64,000 nucleotides of DNA from Ferruginibacter albus (GCF_020042285.1 NZ_CP083388.1:2258001-2322000), one strand, 5' to 3'; positions 1 to 7,439 are shown, counted from the first letter of the stretch. Translations and numbers: made by a program. The notes: a model not told the origin generated them from the letters alone.

Positions 1-74
1 ATTAAGGAGTGCAAAAGTAACAAGAGAAATGATACTATGGAAATTATAATTGAAGAACGCATTGGCGTATCCCC

Positions 75-175
75 AAGCTAAGCAAGGGGTCGGGCTTTAC
101 GCTGCAAGTCCGCCACGAGCCAACGCACAAATCTTCAGCGGGCTTTTCGCTTCAATCCCTCACGCAGTGATTTGT
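75..175. repeat. Dispersed intergenic repeat, family 3, copy A
   Basis: This stretch contains GCTTTACGCTGCAAGTCCG, then AATCTTCAGCGGGCTTTTCG and TTCAATC. A diverged copy lies at about 30100-30175 with the same order of blocks (GCTTTCACTACAAGTACG, AATCTTCAGCGTGCTTTTCG, TTCAATC). Both copies are intergenic and next to gene ends. Similar GC-richer blocks are, from memory, scattered in many Bacteroidota genomes. Function unknown. Confidence 0.6.
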
Positions 176-186
176 TATAGTAAAAG

Positions 187-339
187 TTAGCCTTCGGTTA
201 TTTTCTTACACAAATATCCTATTATGTATTCGGGAGAAGTATTAATACTTATATCGTTATTATTTTTTAATTCATTCAGCGCACTATTTATTGTAGCCCA
301 TAGTAATGAATTTTCATATTCTTTGTAAGGATGTTCCAT
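187..339 (-). CDS. Conserved small protein (50 aa), unknown function
   Basis: An ATG-started frame of 50 codons ends in TAA. The protein begins MEHPYKEYENSLLW and ends EYIIGYLCKKITEG. From memory this N-PYK-YENS...W / YIIGYLCK pattern belongs to an uncharacterised small-protein family common in Bacteroidota and some Firmicutes; no function is known to me. There is no signal peptide or membrane segment; the composition is acidic and polar, so it is probably cytoplasmic. It stands alone, with a dispersed repeat just beyond its stop codon. The coding call rests on the recognisable sequence pattern, since the frame is too short for length alone to be convincing. Confidence 0.7.
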   Translation of the reverse strand: MEHPYKEYENSLLWATINSALNELKNNNDISINTSPEYIIGYLCKKITEG

Positions 340-795
340 TTAAAAATATTTAAGTAAATGTAAAATAAAAAGACACAAAGTCTATATCACAGCCAAAATG
401 TTGACAGTCTAAGTAAAGCAAAGACGATTGTTTAATAGATTCTCCTTCGAGATTAAGAATAGCACTACTGAAGTACAGTTTACAGTAGTACAAACGCTTA
501 ATCAGGAACTAACCGACAAACGGGCTGTCATTGTTTGTCAGCGGCTTTTTTGGTTGCTTTTTTTTCCGCAAAAAAAAGCAACAGACAAGATTTACAAATT
601 ATAAGTCTGAGCTATCAAACCAATCCATTTAAAATTCATCTACATAAAATATCAAATACATAATACAAAAAAGCTTGCTTGATAATAACAAATTGCATAG
701 CTTTAGAAACTCCCAATAAATTCTCTCGATTGTCTGCAACTGGATAAAAAGAAAACAATTTTTTACATCATTTTCAAACATCAAATACAAATTTT
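340..795. other. Non-coding stretch upstream of the first hydrolase
   Basis: No convincing gene is visible on either strand. The only structure is a perfect 13-bp hairpin at 553-582, GTTGC plus eight T on the left, the loop CCGC, and eight A plus GCAAC on the right. It could be a terminator remnant or chance low complexity. The rest is AT-rich. No clear TAnnTTTG promoter box was found in front of the hydrolase at 796. Confidence 0.5.
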
Positions 796-1641
796 ATGGA
801 AGCAACAACTCTTCAACTTCAAACAGGCACTTTCGTTGCCGCAAACGGAATGAATATTTTTTATAGAAACTGGAAACCTGCCGACACACCCAAAGCGCTT
901 GTTATTATCGCACATGGGTTCAACTCTCACAGCGGGTATTACCAATGGACAGCCGAACAATTAACCGACCAGGATTTTGAAGTTTATGCAATTGATTTTC
1001 CCGGCAGAGGAAACTCGGACGGAGAACGTTATTACATAGCCGACTACAACGAATTTGTAGAAGACCTCGATAAGCTAATAAATATTGCGCAAGCTGCACA
1101 TCCCGGTTTAAAGATATTTTTATTAGGGCATAGTGCCGGTGGCGTACTATCCTCTGTTTACTCATTAAAGTATCAGCAAAAATTAAGTGGTTTTATTTGT
1201 GAAAGCTTCGCCTTCCAGGTGCCGGCACCCGATTTTGCTATTGCAGCATTGAAAGGTCTTAGCCATGTATTTCCACATGCACATGTAGTGAAATTGAAAA
1301 ACGAAGATTTCTCCCGTAACAAAGAAGTTGTTGACTTTATGAATAATGATCCGCTCATTGCTCACGAAGTACAACCTACTAAAACAATGCAACAATTAGC
1401 CATTGCAGATGAAAAATTAAAAGAGGAAATGCCGACTATTAAATTGCCGTTACTCATCTTACATGGCACTTTAGATAAAGCTACCAAGCCAAGCGGAAGC
1501 CAGTATTTTTATGACAATGCTTCTTCAACAGATAAAACATTGAAATTTTATGAAGGACATTACCACGATTTATTAAGTGATTTAGATAAAGAAGTGGTTA
1601 TGGGTGATATTTTAAGTTGGCTGAATAGCAGAACGAATTAA
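796..1641 (+). CDS. Alpha/beta hydrolase, monoacylglycerol-lipase type
   Basis: A 281-aa cytoplasmic serine hydrolase of the Hydrolase_4 / monoglyceride lipase group (established family). The HG oxyanion motif is at 40-41 (IIAHGFNSHSGYY), the nucleophile elbow GHSAGG gives Ser113, LHGTLDKAT gives the acid Asp227, and FYEGHYHDLL gives the probable catalytic His257. Members usually cleave medium or long-chain monoacylglycerols or lysophospholipids; the substrate here is inferred from the family only. No signal peptide. The gene stands alone, and the next gene starts 89 bp downstream on the same strand. The full triad and normal family length suggest an active enzyme. Confidence 0.85.
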   Translation: MEATTLQLQTGTFVAANGMNIFYRNWKPADTPKALVIIAHGFNSHSGYYQWTAEQLTDQDFEVYAIDFPGRGNSDGERYYIADYNEFVEDLDKLINIAQAAHPGLKIFLLGHSAGGVLSSVYSLKYQQKLSGFICESFAFQVPAPDFAIAALKGLSHVFPHAHVVKLKNEDFSRNKEVVDFMNNDPLIAHEVQPTKTMQQLAIADEKLKEEMPTIKLPLLILHGTLDKATKPSGSQYFYDNASSTDKTLKFYEGHYHDLLSDLDKEVVMGDILSWLNSRTN

Positions 1642-1730
1642 TAAATTAAAATTAGCGTCTTTAATTTTAGCATTGGAGTTCGGAATAATAAAATTAATTT
1701 TCCGAACTCCAATTTTATTATTTAGTCTAG

Positions 1731-2594
1731 ATGAAACAGATAATTTTTATAATTGCAGCAGTCTTTACAATTACGAGTTGCAACAACCTACATAACAAAA
1801 CAATGCCTACAACTATAACGGACTCTATCTCCGGCTACGCCAACGTAAACGGGCTAAAACTATATTACGAAATCCACGGCACAGGCTCACCGCTTGTTTT
1901 AATTCACGGTGGCGGTTCCACCATTCAAACAACCTTTGGAAGAATATTACCGATCCTTGCCAAAACCAATAAAGTAATTGCTGTTGAAATGCAGGCACAT
2001 GGTCATACTGCCGACATAGGCAGACCTTTAAGCTTTGAACAGGACGCAGATGATATTGCAGCGCTGTTAAAGCAATTGAATATTCCCAAAGCAAGCATTT
2101 TGGGTTTCAGTAATGGTGCAAGCACTACGTTGCAATTTGCTATCCGACATCCGGAAATGACAGATAAAATAGTAGTTGCTTCTACCTTTTATAAAAGGTC
2201 CGGCGCACCTGCCTGGTTTTGGGATATGATGAGCAAGCCCAGCTTTGAAGGCATGCCACAAATATATAAAGATGAATTTCTGAAAATCAACCCGGATACC
2301 AATGCATTGCATCGCATGTATGAAAGAGATGTAGCAAGAATGCAATCATTCCCTGATATAACTGATGAACAAATAAAATCCATTAAAGCGCCTGCTTTTA
2401 TTATTATTGGCGATAAAGATGTAGTTACCCCTGAACATGCTGCTGAAATGCATCGCTTGCTTACTACTTCACGACTGGCTATTCTTCCTGCAGCACATGG
2501 TGAATATATCGGTGAAATAATGTTTCCACCGGATTCTGTTATGTACTCGGCAACGGCATCAATGATAAGCAAGTTTATAAATGAAGAACAATGA
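1731..2594 (+). CDS. Alpha/beta hydrolase lipoprotein
   Basis: A 287-aa predicted lipoprotein: a hydrophobic N-terminus ends in ITSC with Cys17 as the lipidation site. The mature part is a classic alpha/beta hydrolase with oxyanion loop LIHGGGS (58-63), nucleophile GFSNGAS (Ser127), acid in GDKDVVTP (Asp230) and His256 in PAAHGEY. All triad positions are present. The substrate is unknown; this group includes esterases, haloperoxidase-like enzymes and epoxide hydrolases. The stop overlaps the next start by 4 bp, so the two genes are probably translationally coupled. Confidence 0.82.
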   Translation: MKQIIFIIAAVFTITSCNNLHNKTMPTTITDSISGYANVNGLKLYYEIHGTGSPLVLIHGGGSTIQTTFGRILPILAKTNKVIAVEMQAHGHTADIGRPLSFEQDADDIAALLKQLNIPKASILGFSNGASTTLQFAIRHPEMTDKIVVASTFYKRSGAPAWFWDMMSKPSFEGMPQIYKDEFLKINPDTNALHRMYERDVARMQSFPDITDEQIKSIKAPAFIIIGDKDVVTPEHAAEMHRLLTTSRLAILPAAHGEYIGEIMFPPDSVMYSATASMISKFINEEQ

Positions 2595-3385
2595 GGCGAG
2601 GATTATTTTTAATGCTTTCGTTTTTTATTGTACAATTCACATTTGCACAAAGCACTGATAGCATTGAAAAAAAACTTAGTAAAGTTTTCTCTAAAATTCA
2701 TTATTACGGTATAGATTTTTATGATTCATTAGAAAAAATAAACAATGAATTTGAGAAGTTACTCTTAACTGAAACAGCTACGTACCCTCAGACATTATAT
2801 TACCAATTTAAATCCTTAAAAGATAGCGGGCTAAACATTTCAACATCAGCAGATGGAAATTTCAGGATCTACTCCTGGGATACATGGACAGGCGGCACCA
2901 TGCATCTTTTTAGAAATGTATTTCAATACAAGGCAAACGGAAAAGTATTTTCAAAACCCTTTGTCAATTATGACACTGATATTACAGATTGCAGCTATTA
3001 TGAAATGCACCAGGTGACTTCCAACAATAAACACTTTTATGTAACCTTTGGCATATTTATACTCAGTTCTGCTTTATCCGACCATATCATACAAATATTT
3101 TCTATTGATGGCAGCAAATTAAATGATAATGCAAAATTGATCAAAACAAAAACAGGACTACAAAGCCAATTACGATATGAAGTTGATGGTTCCTCTCCTG
3201 TTAATCAAAACAAGGAAATTCCTGATTTTTATATTAAATACGATAATGCAAATAAGATCATCAGTATCCCTTTGATACTTGGCAATAATGAAGTGACGAA
3301 AAAAAGAATAAAGTATAAGTTTACCGGCGTTTATTTTGAAAAATTCCAGGCACTAGATTTTACTCTTCTCAAAAAAAATCTCTAA
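2591..3385 (+). CDS. Exported protein of unknown function
   Basis: A 264-aa protein with a signal peptide (MRRGLFLMLSFFIVQFTFAQ, cleavage likely after AQ). The mature part is rich in Tyr, Asn and beta-forming residues, with the segment FRIYSWDTWTGGTMH near residue 95. I do not recognise a family. It overlaps the preceding hydrolase lipoprotein by 4 bp (ATGA) and so probably works in the same envelope process. No cysteine pair, transmembrane segment or sorting domain is visible in the mature part. Confidence 0.7.
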   Translation: MRRGLFLMLSFFIVQFTFAQSTDSIEKKLSKVFSKIHYYGIDFYDSLEKINNEFEKLLLTETATYPQTLYYQFKSLKDSGLNISTSADGNFRIYSWDTWTGGTMHLFRNVFQYKANGKVFSKPFVNYDTDITDCSYYEMHQVTSNNKHFYVTFGIFILSSALSDHIIQIFSIDGSKLNDNAKLIKTKTGLQSQLRYEVDGSSPVNQNKEIPDFYIKYDNANKIISIPLILGNNEVTKKRIKYKFTGVYFEKFQALDFTLLKKNL

Positions 3386-3390
3386 AAAAT

Positions 3391-3439
3391 TTGCGTAACT
3401 CAAAAGTTACGTTTACTTTCGTGTAACTTAAAAGTTACA
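3391..3439 (+). promoter_or_regulatory. Promoter with two ArsR-type palindromic operators
   Basis: A -33 element TTG (3391-3393) and a -7-like TACTTTCG (3414-3421) are separated by 20 bp, close to the Bacteroidota consensus. The spacer is filled by the palindrome CGTAACT-CAAA-AGTTACG (3394-3411). A second, TGTAACT-TAAA-AGTTACA (3422-3439), covers the expected transcription start. Centres are 28 bp apart, close to the same helix face. The next gene but one encodes an ArsR-family repressor, so autorepression is the natural inference; the sites themselves are directly visible. Confidence 0.8.
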
Positions 3440-3443
3440 TATT

Positions 3444-3848
3444 ATGCAAAAAGAAATTAAGCACACCTGGTATTTTAATCAATCACCGGAAGAAGTTTGG
3501 CAATACTTAACCAATCGTGATCTGTTGGAGCAATGGATGATGAAAAACGATTTTGAACCTGTGGTAGGACACAAATTTACTTTCCATTGCCACCACGAAG
3601 TTTATTGTGAAGTGCTGGAAGTTAAACCATACAGCAAACTCTCCTATTCCTGGCGCTTTGCCTCGGTAGAAGACGATAAGCGTATGGATTCAAAAGTAGT
3701 ATGGACACTTACTCCTATTGCTGACGGAACAGAATTATTAATAGTTCATGATGGCTTTACATTATTAGGCGACTTTATCAGCCATAATAAAGGATGGACT
3801 GCATTGGGCAACAATTTCATTCAACTATTAACGGCTGTTACACCATGA
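3444..3848 (+). CDS. SRPBCC (AHSA1/START-like) domain protein
   Basis: A 134-aa cytoplasmic protein of the SRPBCC fold, AHSA1 subgroup. The N-terminal strand and helix pattern HTWYFNQSPEEVWQYLTN is typical, followed by LEQWM, the beta hairpins CEVLEVKPYSKLSYSW and VVWTLTPIADGTELLIVHDGF, and a long C-terminal helix. The fold makes a hydrophobic ligand cavity, but the ligand is unknown. It is the first gene of a five-gene run, starts 5 bp after the second operator, and overlaps the ArsR gene by 4 bp (ATGA). Pairing of this subgroup with ArsR regulators is a known theme in bacteria. Confidence 0.85.
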   Translation: MQKEIKHTWYFNQSPEEVWQYLTNRDLLEQWMMKNDFEPVVGHKFTFHCHHEVYCEVLEVKPYSKLSYSWRFASVEDDKRMDSKVVWTLTPIADGTELLIVHDGFTLLGDFISHNKGWTALGNNFIQLLTAVTP

Positions 3849-4180
3849 ACGCACAAACCCTCGACGCTTTCCAGGTTATTGCCGACCCCAGCCGAAGACA
3901 AATGATGATGATGCTTTCAAAAGACAGCATGACAATAAATGCATTGGCAGAAAACTTTGACATGAGTCGTCCAGCTGTTTCAAAACATATTAAGATCATG
4001 TACAACGCCGGCTTTATTTCTATTAAAGATATTGGCAGGGAACGTTATTGCACGTTACGGCAGGATGGCTTTAACGAGCTCCAGAACTTCATCAGCTACT
4101 TCGATAAATTCTGGATAGGCAAATTAAAAAAGCTGGAAGATTTATTAAATAACAAAGCAAAAGATAAAGATGGAAAGTAA
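3845..4180 (+). CDS. ArsR-family transcriptional repressor
   Basis: A 111-aa winged-helix regulator. The start was placed at the ATG overlapping the upstream TGA, because the longer frame would run 51 bp into the previous gene. The fold is clear: LDAFQVIADPSRRQMMMMLS, then MTINALAENFDMSRPAVSKH (helix-turn-helix, roughly residues 30-50) and IKDIGRERYCTL (wing). The metal-binding ELCVCD-type motif is absent, so it belongs to the non-metal ArsR group that pairs with SRPBCC genes. It probably binds the two palindromes at 3394-3439 and represses its own operon. The inducing signal is unknown. Confidence 0.88.
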   Translation: MNAQTLDAFQVIADPSRRQMMMMLSKDSMTINALAENFDMSRPAVSKHIKIMYNAGFISIKDIGRERYCTLRQDGFNELQNFISYFDKFWIGKLKKLEDLLNNKAKDKDGK

Positions 4181-4655
4181 AAGTCTTACAATATCAATAG
4201 CAATTGAAAAGTCTGAAACAGAAGTTTTCAATGCCATTAAAGAAGTTCAACAATGGTGGAACAGTGAAGATTTTAAAGGGAGTAGTAAAGAATTGGATGA
4301 TGAATTTATTATTTATCATCCTGACCAACATTATTCGGAACAACGATTGATTGAAGTTATTCCTGATAGAAAAATTGTATGGTTGGTTACTGAAAGTAAA
4401 TTGTATTGGCTGGAAAATAATAAAGAAGAATGGACGAATACAAAAATGATCTTTGACATTACTACAGAAAACAAAAAGACCATACTTCATTTTACACATG
4501 AAGGACTAGTTCCTGAAAAAGAATGTTATGCCATGTGTGAAAAAGGTTGGACGATGATCATTAAAGAATGGCTGTTTCATTTCATCACGTTTGGAACATC
4601 ATCAAAAGAAATGTCGAAAGCAGAAGAAATCAGGAACAGGCTTTTAGAAGAATAG
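4170..4655 (+). CDS. SRPBCC domain protein, CxxxC subgroup (1 of 3)
   Basis: A 161-aa SRPBCC protein. It overlaps the ArsR gene by 11 bp, so it is in the same operon. It differs from the first SRPBCC gene and resembles the next two. All three share WW near residue 30, a P-[DY]-[RK]-K-[IV]-VW segment, and the motif [DE]-C-x3-C-x3-W near the last helix, here ECYAMCEKGW with Cys119 and Cys123. The tail of about 20 residues is longer than in its paralogues. The paired cysteines could bind a metal or be redox-active; that is inference. No export signal. Confidence 0.8.
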   Translation: MESKSLTISIAIEKSETEVFNAIKEVQQWWNSEDFKGSSKELDDEFIIYHPDQHYSEQRLIEVIPDRKIVWLVTESKLYWLENNKEEWTNTKMIFDITTENKKTILHFTHEGLVPEKECYAMCEKGWTMIIKEWLFHFITFGTSSKEMSKAEEIRNRLLEE

Positions 4656-4696
4656 GTTAAAGAAAATCACATTAATTAAATTAAAAAGATACTAAA

Positions 4697-5143
4697 ATGG
4701 ATAATCAAAACTTCTCAACAACAATTGTAGTGGATCAATCACCGGCAGAAGTTTATAAAGCCGTTAATAATCCCCGTGCATGGTGGAGTGAAGGAATTGA
4801 AGGCATAACTGATCAACTCAACGCCGAATGGAAATATCAGTTCGGAGATAATCATCGCAGCAAAATGAAAGTCATTGAAATGATCCCCGACAAAAAAGTA
4901 GTTTGGCTGATAGAGGAAAACTATTTTAAAAATGCGAAAGACCAAAATGAATGGGTTGGTAATAAAATAACATTTGACATTTCAAAACAAGGTGATAAAG
5001 CACAGTTGGTGTTCACTCAAATTGGATTAACGCCGGCTGATGATTGTTATAAAGCTTGTGATTGGGCATGGACAGGATTTGTTCAACAAAGTTTACAAAG
5101 CTTAATCACTACAGGCAAAGGACAACTCGAATGGTTTAAATAA
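4697..5143 (+). CDS. SRPBCC domain protein, CxxxC subgroup (2 of 3)
   Basis: A 148-aa SRPBCC protein, a paralogue of its two neighbours. It has AWW at 28-30, FGDNHRSKMKVIEMIPDKKVVWL, EWVGNKITFDIS and DDCYKACDWAW (Cys117 and Cys121), then SLITTGKGQLEWF at the end. The family pattern of a GL-x-P-x2-[DE]-C-x3-C-x3-W stretch followed by SL..LI.TGKG is, from memory, widespread among AHSA1-like proteins of unknown function. It is 41 bp after the previous gene and 13 bp before the next, so probably co-transcribed. Confidence 0.8.
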   Translation: MDNQNFSTTIVVDQSPAEVYKAVNNPRAWWSEGIEGITDQLNAEWKYQFGDNHRSKMKVIEMIPDKKVVWLIEENYFKNAKDQNEWVGNKITFDISKQGDKAQLVFTQIGLTPADDCYKACDWAWTGFVQQSLQSLITTGKGQLEWFK

Positions 5144-5156
5144 TCTGCGAAAACAA

Positions 5157-5612
5157 ATGATCATGAAAAACATAATAGAACAAAAAGACTTCACATGCAA
5201 CATCACCGTAAATAAATCTGCAGAAAAAGCATTCAATAGTATCTGCCGTGTTAGCGATTGGTGGGTTAAAGATATGGATGGCAACACTCAACAATTAAAC
5301 GAGGAATTTACTGTACACTTCGGTACCACATGGAAAACCTTTAAGATCACAGAATTTATTCCCTACAAAAAAATAGTATGGTTCGTTGTTGATTGCAATC
5401 TTCCCTGGAATACAGATTTGAAAGAATGGAATGGTACAGAAATAGTTTGGGAAATCTCTACTGAAAACGATCAAACTAAAGTAAGCTTTACGCATGTTGG
5501 TTTAGCTGCCTTGGATTGTGCAAAGCAGTGTACCAATGCCTGGGATGGTTATATTAACAAAAGTTTATTCAGTTTAATTACGGAAGGCAAAGGGTTGATG
5601 AATAAGTTTTAA
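5157..5612 (+). CDS. SRPBCC domain protein, CxxxC subgroup (3 of 3)
   Basis: A 151-aa SRPBCC protein; a second ATG two codons in (5163) is an equally good start. Shared landmarks are DWW (34-36), LNEEFTVHFG, IPYKKIVWFV, EWNGTEIVWEIS and LDCAKQCTNAW (Cys121 and Cys125), followed by SLITEGKG. It also has extra cysteines at 14, 30 and 80. It is the last gene of the ArsR-controlled run and is followed by a hairpin repeat rather than a clear terminator. Three tandem diverged copies point to old duplication and specialisation. Confidence 0.8.
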   Translation: MIMKNIIEQKDFTCNITVNKSAEKAFNSICRVSDWWVKDMDGNTQQLNEEFTVHFGTTWKTFKITEFIPYKKIVWFVVDCNLPWNTDLKEWNGTEIVWEISTENDQTKVSFTHVGLAALDCAKQCTNAWDGYINKSLFSLITEGKGLMNKF

Positions 5613-5641
5613 AATTCGTTTGTTTATAAAAGTAATCATCC

Positions 5642-5760
5642 CCGCTTTAGATATGGATGTAACGTTTCGACAACACTTCGACAAGCTCAGTCTGACATTC
5701 AACATGCCATCCACATCTAAAAGCTGTCAGTCTGAGCTTGTCGAAGACGGTCCATTAAAA
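5642..5760. repeat. Hairpin-forming dispersed repeat, family 1, copy a
   Basis: The outer arms are GCTTTAGATATGGATG (5644-5659) and CATCCACATCTAAAAGC (5708-5724). A second inverted pair, CTTCGACAAGCTCAGTCTG beginning at 5676 and GTCAGTCTGAGCTTGTCGA from 5726, overlaps it. A related element lies at 59281-59377. The right block (AGTCTGAGCTTGTCGAAGAC) is nearly identical in both, while the outer arms differ but remain complementary. A frame through this element is open but looks like an accident of the repeat. Confidence 0.8.
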
Positions 5761-5840
5761 ATGAAATTTGATATTTGCATTGAAAATCTCCTTAACATCT
5801 TATTTTCCCATTTTTATAATAGCTTTATCAAAATTTTTTA

Positions 5841-6347
5841 ATGAAAAAGATTCTTTCAATAGTCAGCGTTTTATTTATCAGCGTTTCATCATTTGCACAA
5901 ACAGCTGTGAATACAGATTCCTTACCAACTTATAAACGCTTTCCAGAAATACCGGTATTTAAACTTACCAAGGTTCCTGACAGTACTGAATTTTCAAAAG
6001 CAGACATAAAGAAGAATAAAGATGTAATCATGATCATGTTTAGCCCGGATTGTGAACATTGCCAGAGAGAGACTGACAGCATCTTAGCTCATTTTGATGC
6101 GTTTAAAAATGTTCAGATCGTTATGGCATCACCTTTGGATTATGTACATATTAAAAATTTCTACCAAAAATTTCATTTAGCCGATTACCCCAATATAACC
6201 ATTGGTAAAGACAATGTTTGGGCGTTGGGAACTTTTTATAACGTACGCAATTTCCCTACCATTGCCGTGTACGATAAACACGGGCAGTTTGTGCAGATCT
6301 TCGAAGGCTCTATCCCCGTACAAAAGGTGATCGCAGCCCTGCCATAA
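5841..6347 (+). CDS. Exported thioredoxin-fold protein
   Basis: A 168-aa protein with a signal peptide (MKKILSIVSVLFISVSSFAQ) and a thioredoxin-like domain. The active site is FSPDCEHCQRE, a CEHC redox pair near residues 70-73, with the cis-Pro in RNFPTIAVYDKHGQ. Proteins of this TlpA/AhpC-TSA group reduce or isomerise disulfides in the periplasm. The core is compact and somewhat shorter than TlpA/ResA. It stands alone between the family 1 repeat and mdh; no partner is encoded nearby. Confidence 0.85.
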   Translation: MKKILSIVSVLFISVSSFAQTAVNTDSLPTYKRFPEIPVFKLTKVPDSTEFSKADIKKNKDVIMIMFSPDCEHCQRETDSILAHFDAFKNVQIVMASPLDYVHIKNFYQKFHLADYPNITIGKDNVWALGTFYNVRNFPTIAVYDKHGQFVQIFEGSIPVQKVIAALP

Positions 6348-6374
6348 GCCCCTCGGAATCGTTGCCGGTCATAA

Positions 6375-6419
6375 ATTACCAAATTGGTAATCATCATTCG
6401 GCGTACATCATTACCTTTG
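6375..6419 (+). promoter_or_regulatory. mdh promoter region with a 17-bp palindrome
   Basis: A perfect palindrome ATTACCAA-A-TTGGTAAT spans 6375-6391. A perfect -7 box TACCTTTG lies at 6412-6419, running on into CGGCGC, which resembles other strong promoters in this window. The TTG inside the right palindrome arm is 25 bp from the box, somewhat long for a -33 element. The mdh start codon is 43 bp after the -7 box. The palindrome is well placed for a dimeric regulator; which one is unknown. Confidence 0.6.
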
Positions 6420-6461
6420 CGGCGCAAATAAATTACTCCACTCATAAAAAGTTAATTCATT

Positions 6462-7391
6462 ATGAAAGTTACTGTTGTAGGTGCCGGAGCAGTGGGCGCT
6501 ACTTGTGCCGATAATATTGCTCGTGCAGCACTCTGCGAAGAATTGGTTTTATTAGACATCCGCGAAGGATTTGCTGAAGGTAAATCTATCGACATGATGC
6601 AGTCTGCTACCTTATTAGGCTTCGATACAAAGATCATTGGCAGCACCAACGATTATACTAAAACCGCGGGAAGCGATGTAGTAGTGATTACCTCTGGTAT
6701 GCCACGCAAACCGGGCATGACAAGAGAAGAATTGATCGGCATCAACGCAGGTATTGTAAAAGGCGTGGCTGAAAATATTTTGAAATATTCTCCTAATGCC
6801 ATTTTCATTATCATCAGTAACCCGATGGATACAATGACTTATTTAGCATTGAAATCTACCGGTATCTCTAAGAACAGGATCATCGGAATGGGCGGCACAT
6901 TAGACAGCAGCCGTTTTAAATATTATTTAAGCCAGGCTATTGGCTGCTCTCCTAACGATCTGCAAGGTTTTGTGATCGGTGGTCATGGAGATACAACAAT
7001 GATCCCTTTAACAAGATTGGCTACTTACCAGGGTTCTCCTGTTAGCAACTACTTAAGCGAAGAGGTATTGAAAAAAGTTGCTGCTGATACAATGGTAGGC
7101 GGTGCTACTTTAACAGGCTTGATCGGAACTTCTGCATGGTATGCTCCGGGTGCTGCAGGTGCTGCACTGGTTGAAACCATTGTAAGAGATCAGAAAAAAC
7201 TATACACTTGTTGCGTTAGCCTGGATGGCGAATACGGACAAAAAGATATTTGCTTAGGGGTTCCTGTTATCATTGGCAAAAATGGTTGGGAAAAGATCAT
7301 CGACTATAAATTAACTGCCGATGAACAAGCTGCTTTCAACAAAAGCGCTGATGCTGTAAGAAACATGAATAATGTGTTGAGCACTTTATAA
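6462..7391 (+). CDS. mdh: Malate dehydrogenase
   Basis: A 309-aa NAD-dependent malate dehydrogenase of the LDH-like type found in Bacteroidota, catalysing malate to oxaloacetate in the TCA cycle. It has the dinucleotide fold VVGAGAVGAT (5-14), the NAD-binding Asp32, the substrate loop MPRKPGMTR whose Arg82 marks malate over lactate specificity, Arg88 in the same loop, and catalytic His175 in GGHGDTTM. Length is normal. It is monocistronic by layout, with its own promoter upstream and a strong terminator 20 bp downstream. Confidence 0.97.
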   Translation: MKVTVVGAGAVGATCADNIARAALCEELVLLDIREGFAEGKSIDMMQSATLLGFDTKIIGSTNDYTKTAGSDVVVITSGMPRKPGMTREELIGINAGIVKGVAENILKYSPNAIFIIISNPMDTMTYLALKSTGISKNRIIGMGGTLDSSRFKYYLSQAIGCSPNDLQGFVIGGHGDTTMIPLTRLATYQGSPVSNYLSEEVLKKVAADTMVGGATLTGLIGTSAWYAPGAAGAALVETIVRDQKKLYTCCVSLDGEYGQKDICLGVPVIIGKNGWEKIIDYKLTADEQAAFNKSADAVRNMNNVLSTL

Positions 7392-7410
7392 GTTTTTTTT
7401 TAAGTTTTTT

Positions 7411-7439
7411 AAAAAGCCGGATATTTTATCCGGCTTTTT
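7411..7439 (+). terminator. Rho-independent terminator of mdh
   Basis: A perfect 13-bp stem AAAAAGCCGGATA / TATCCGGCTTTTT with loop TTT, ending in five T. It lies 20 bp after the mdh stop codon and is preceded by T-rich sequence. Confidence 0.92.

Noticed and set aside
553..582. Perfect 13-bp hairpin as a terminator of an upstream gene
   Set aside because: Eight A and eight T make up most of the stem and no gene ends just before it; kept only as a remark.
5620..5841. Open frame of 73 codons over the family 1 repeat
   Set aside because: It consists mostly of the inverted-repeat element, has no known protein pattern, and its sequence is explained by the repeat. Its end overlaps the start of the thioredoxin-fold gene.
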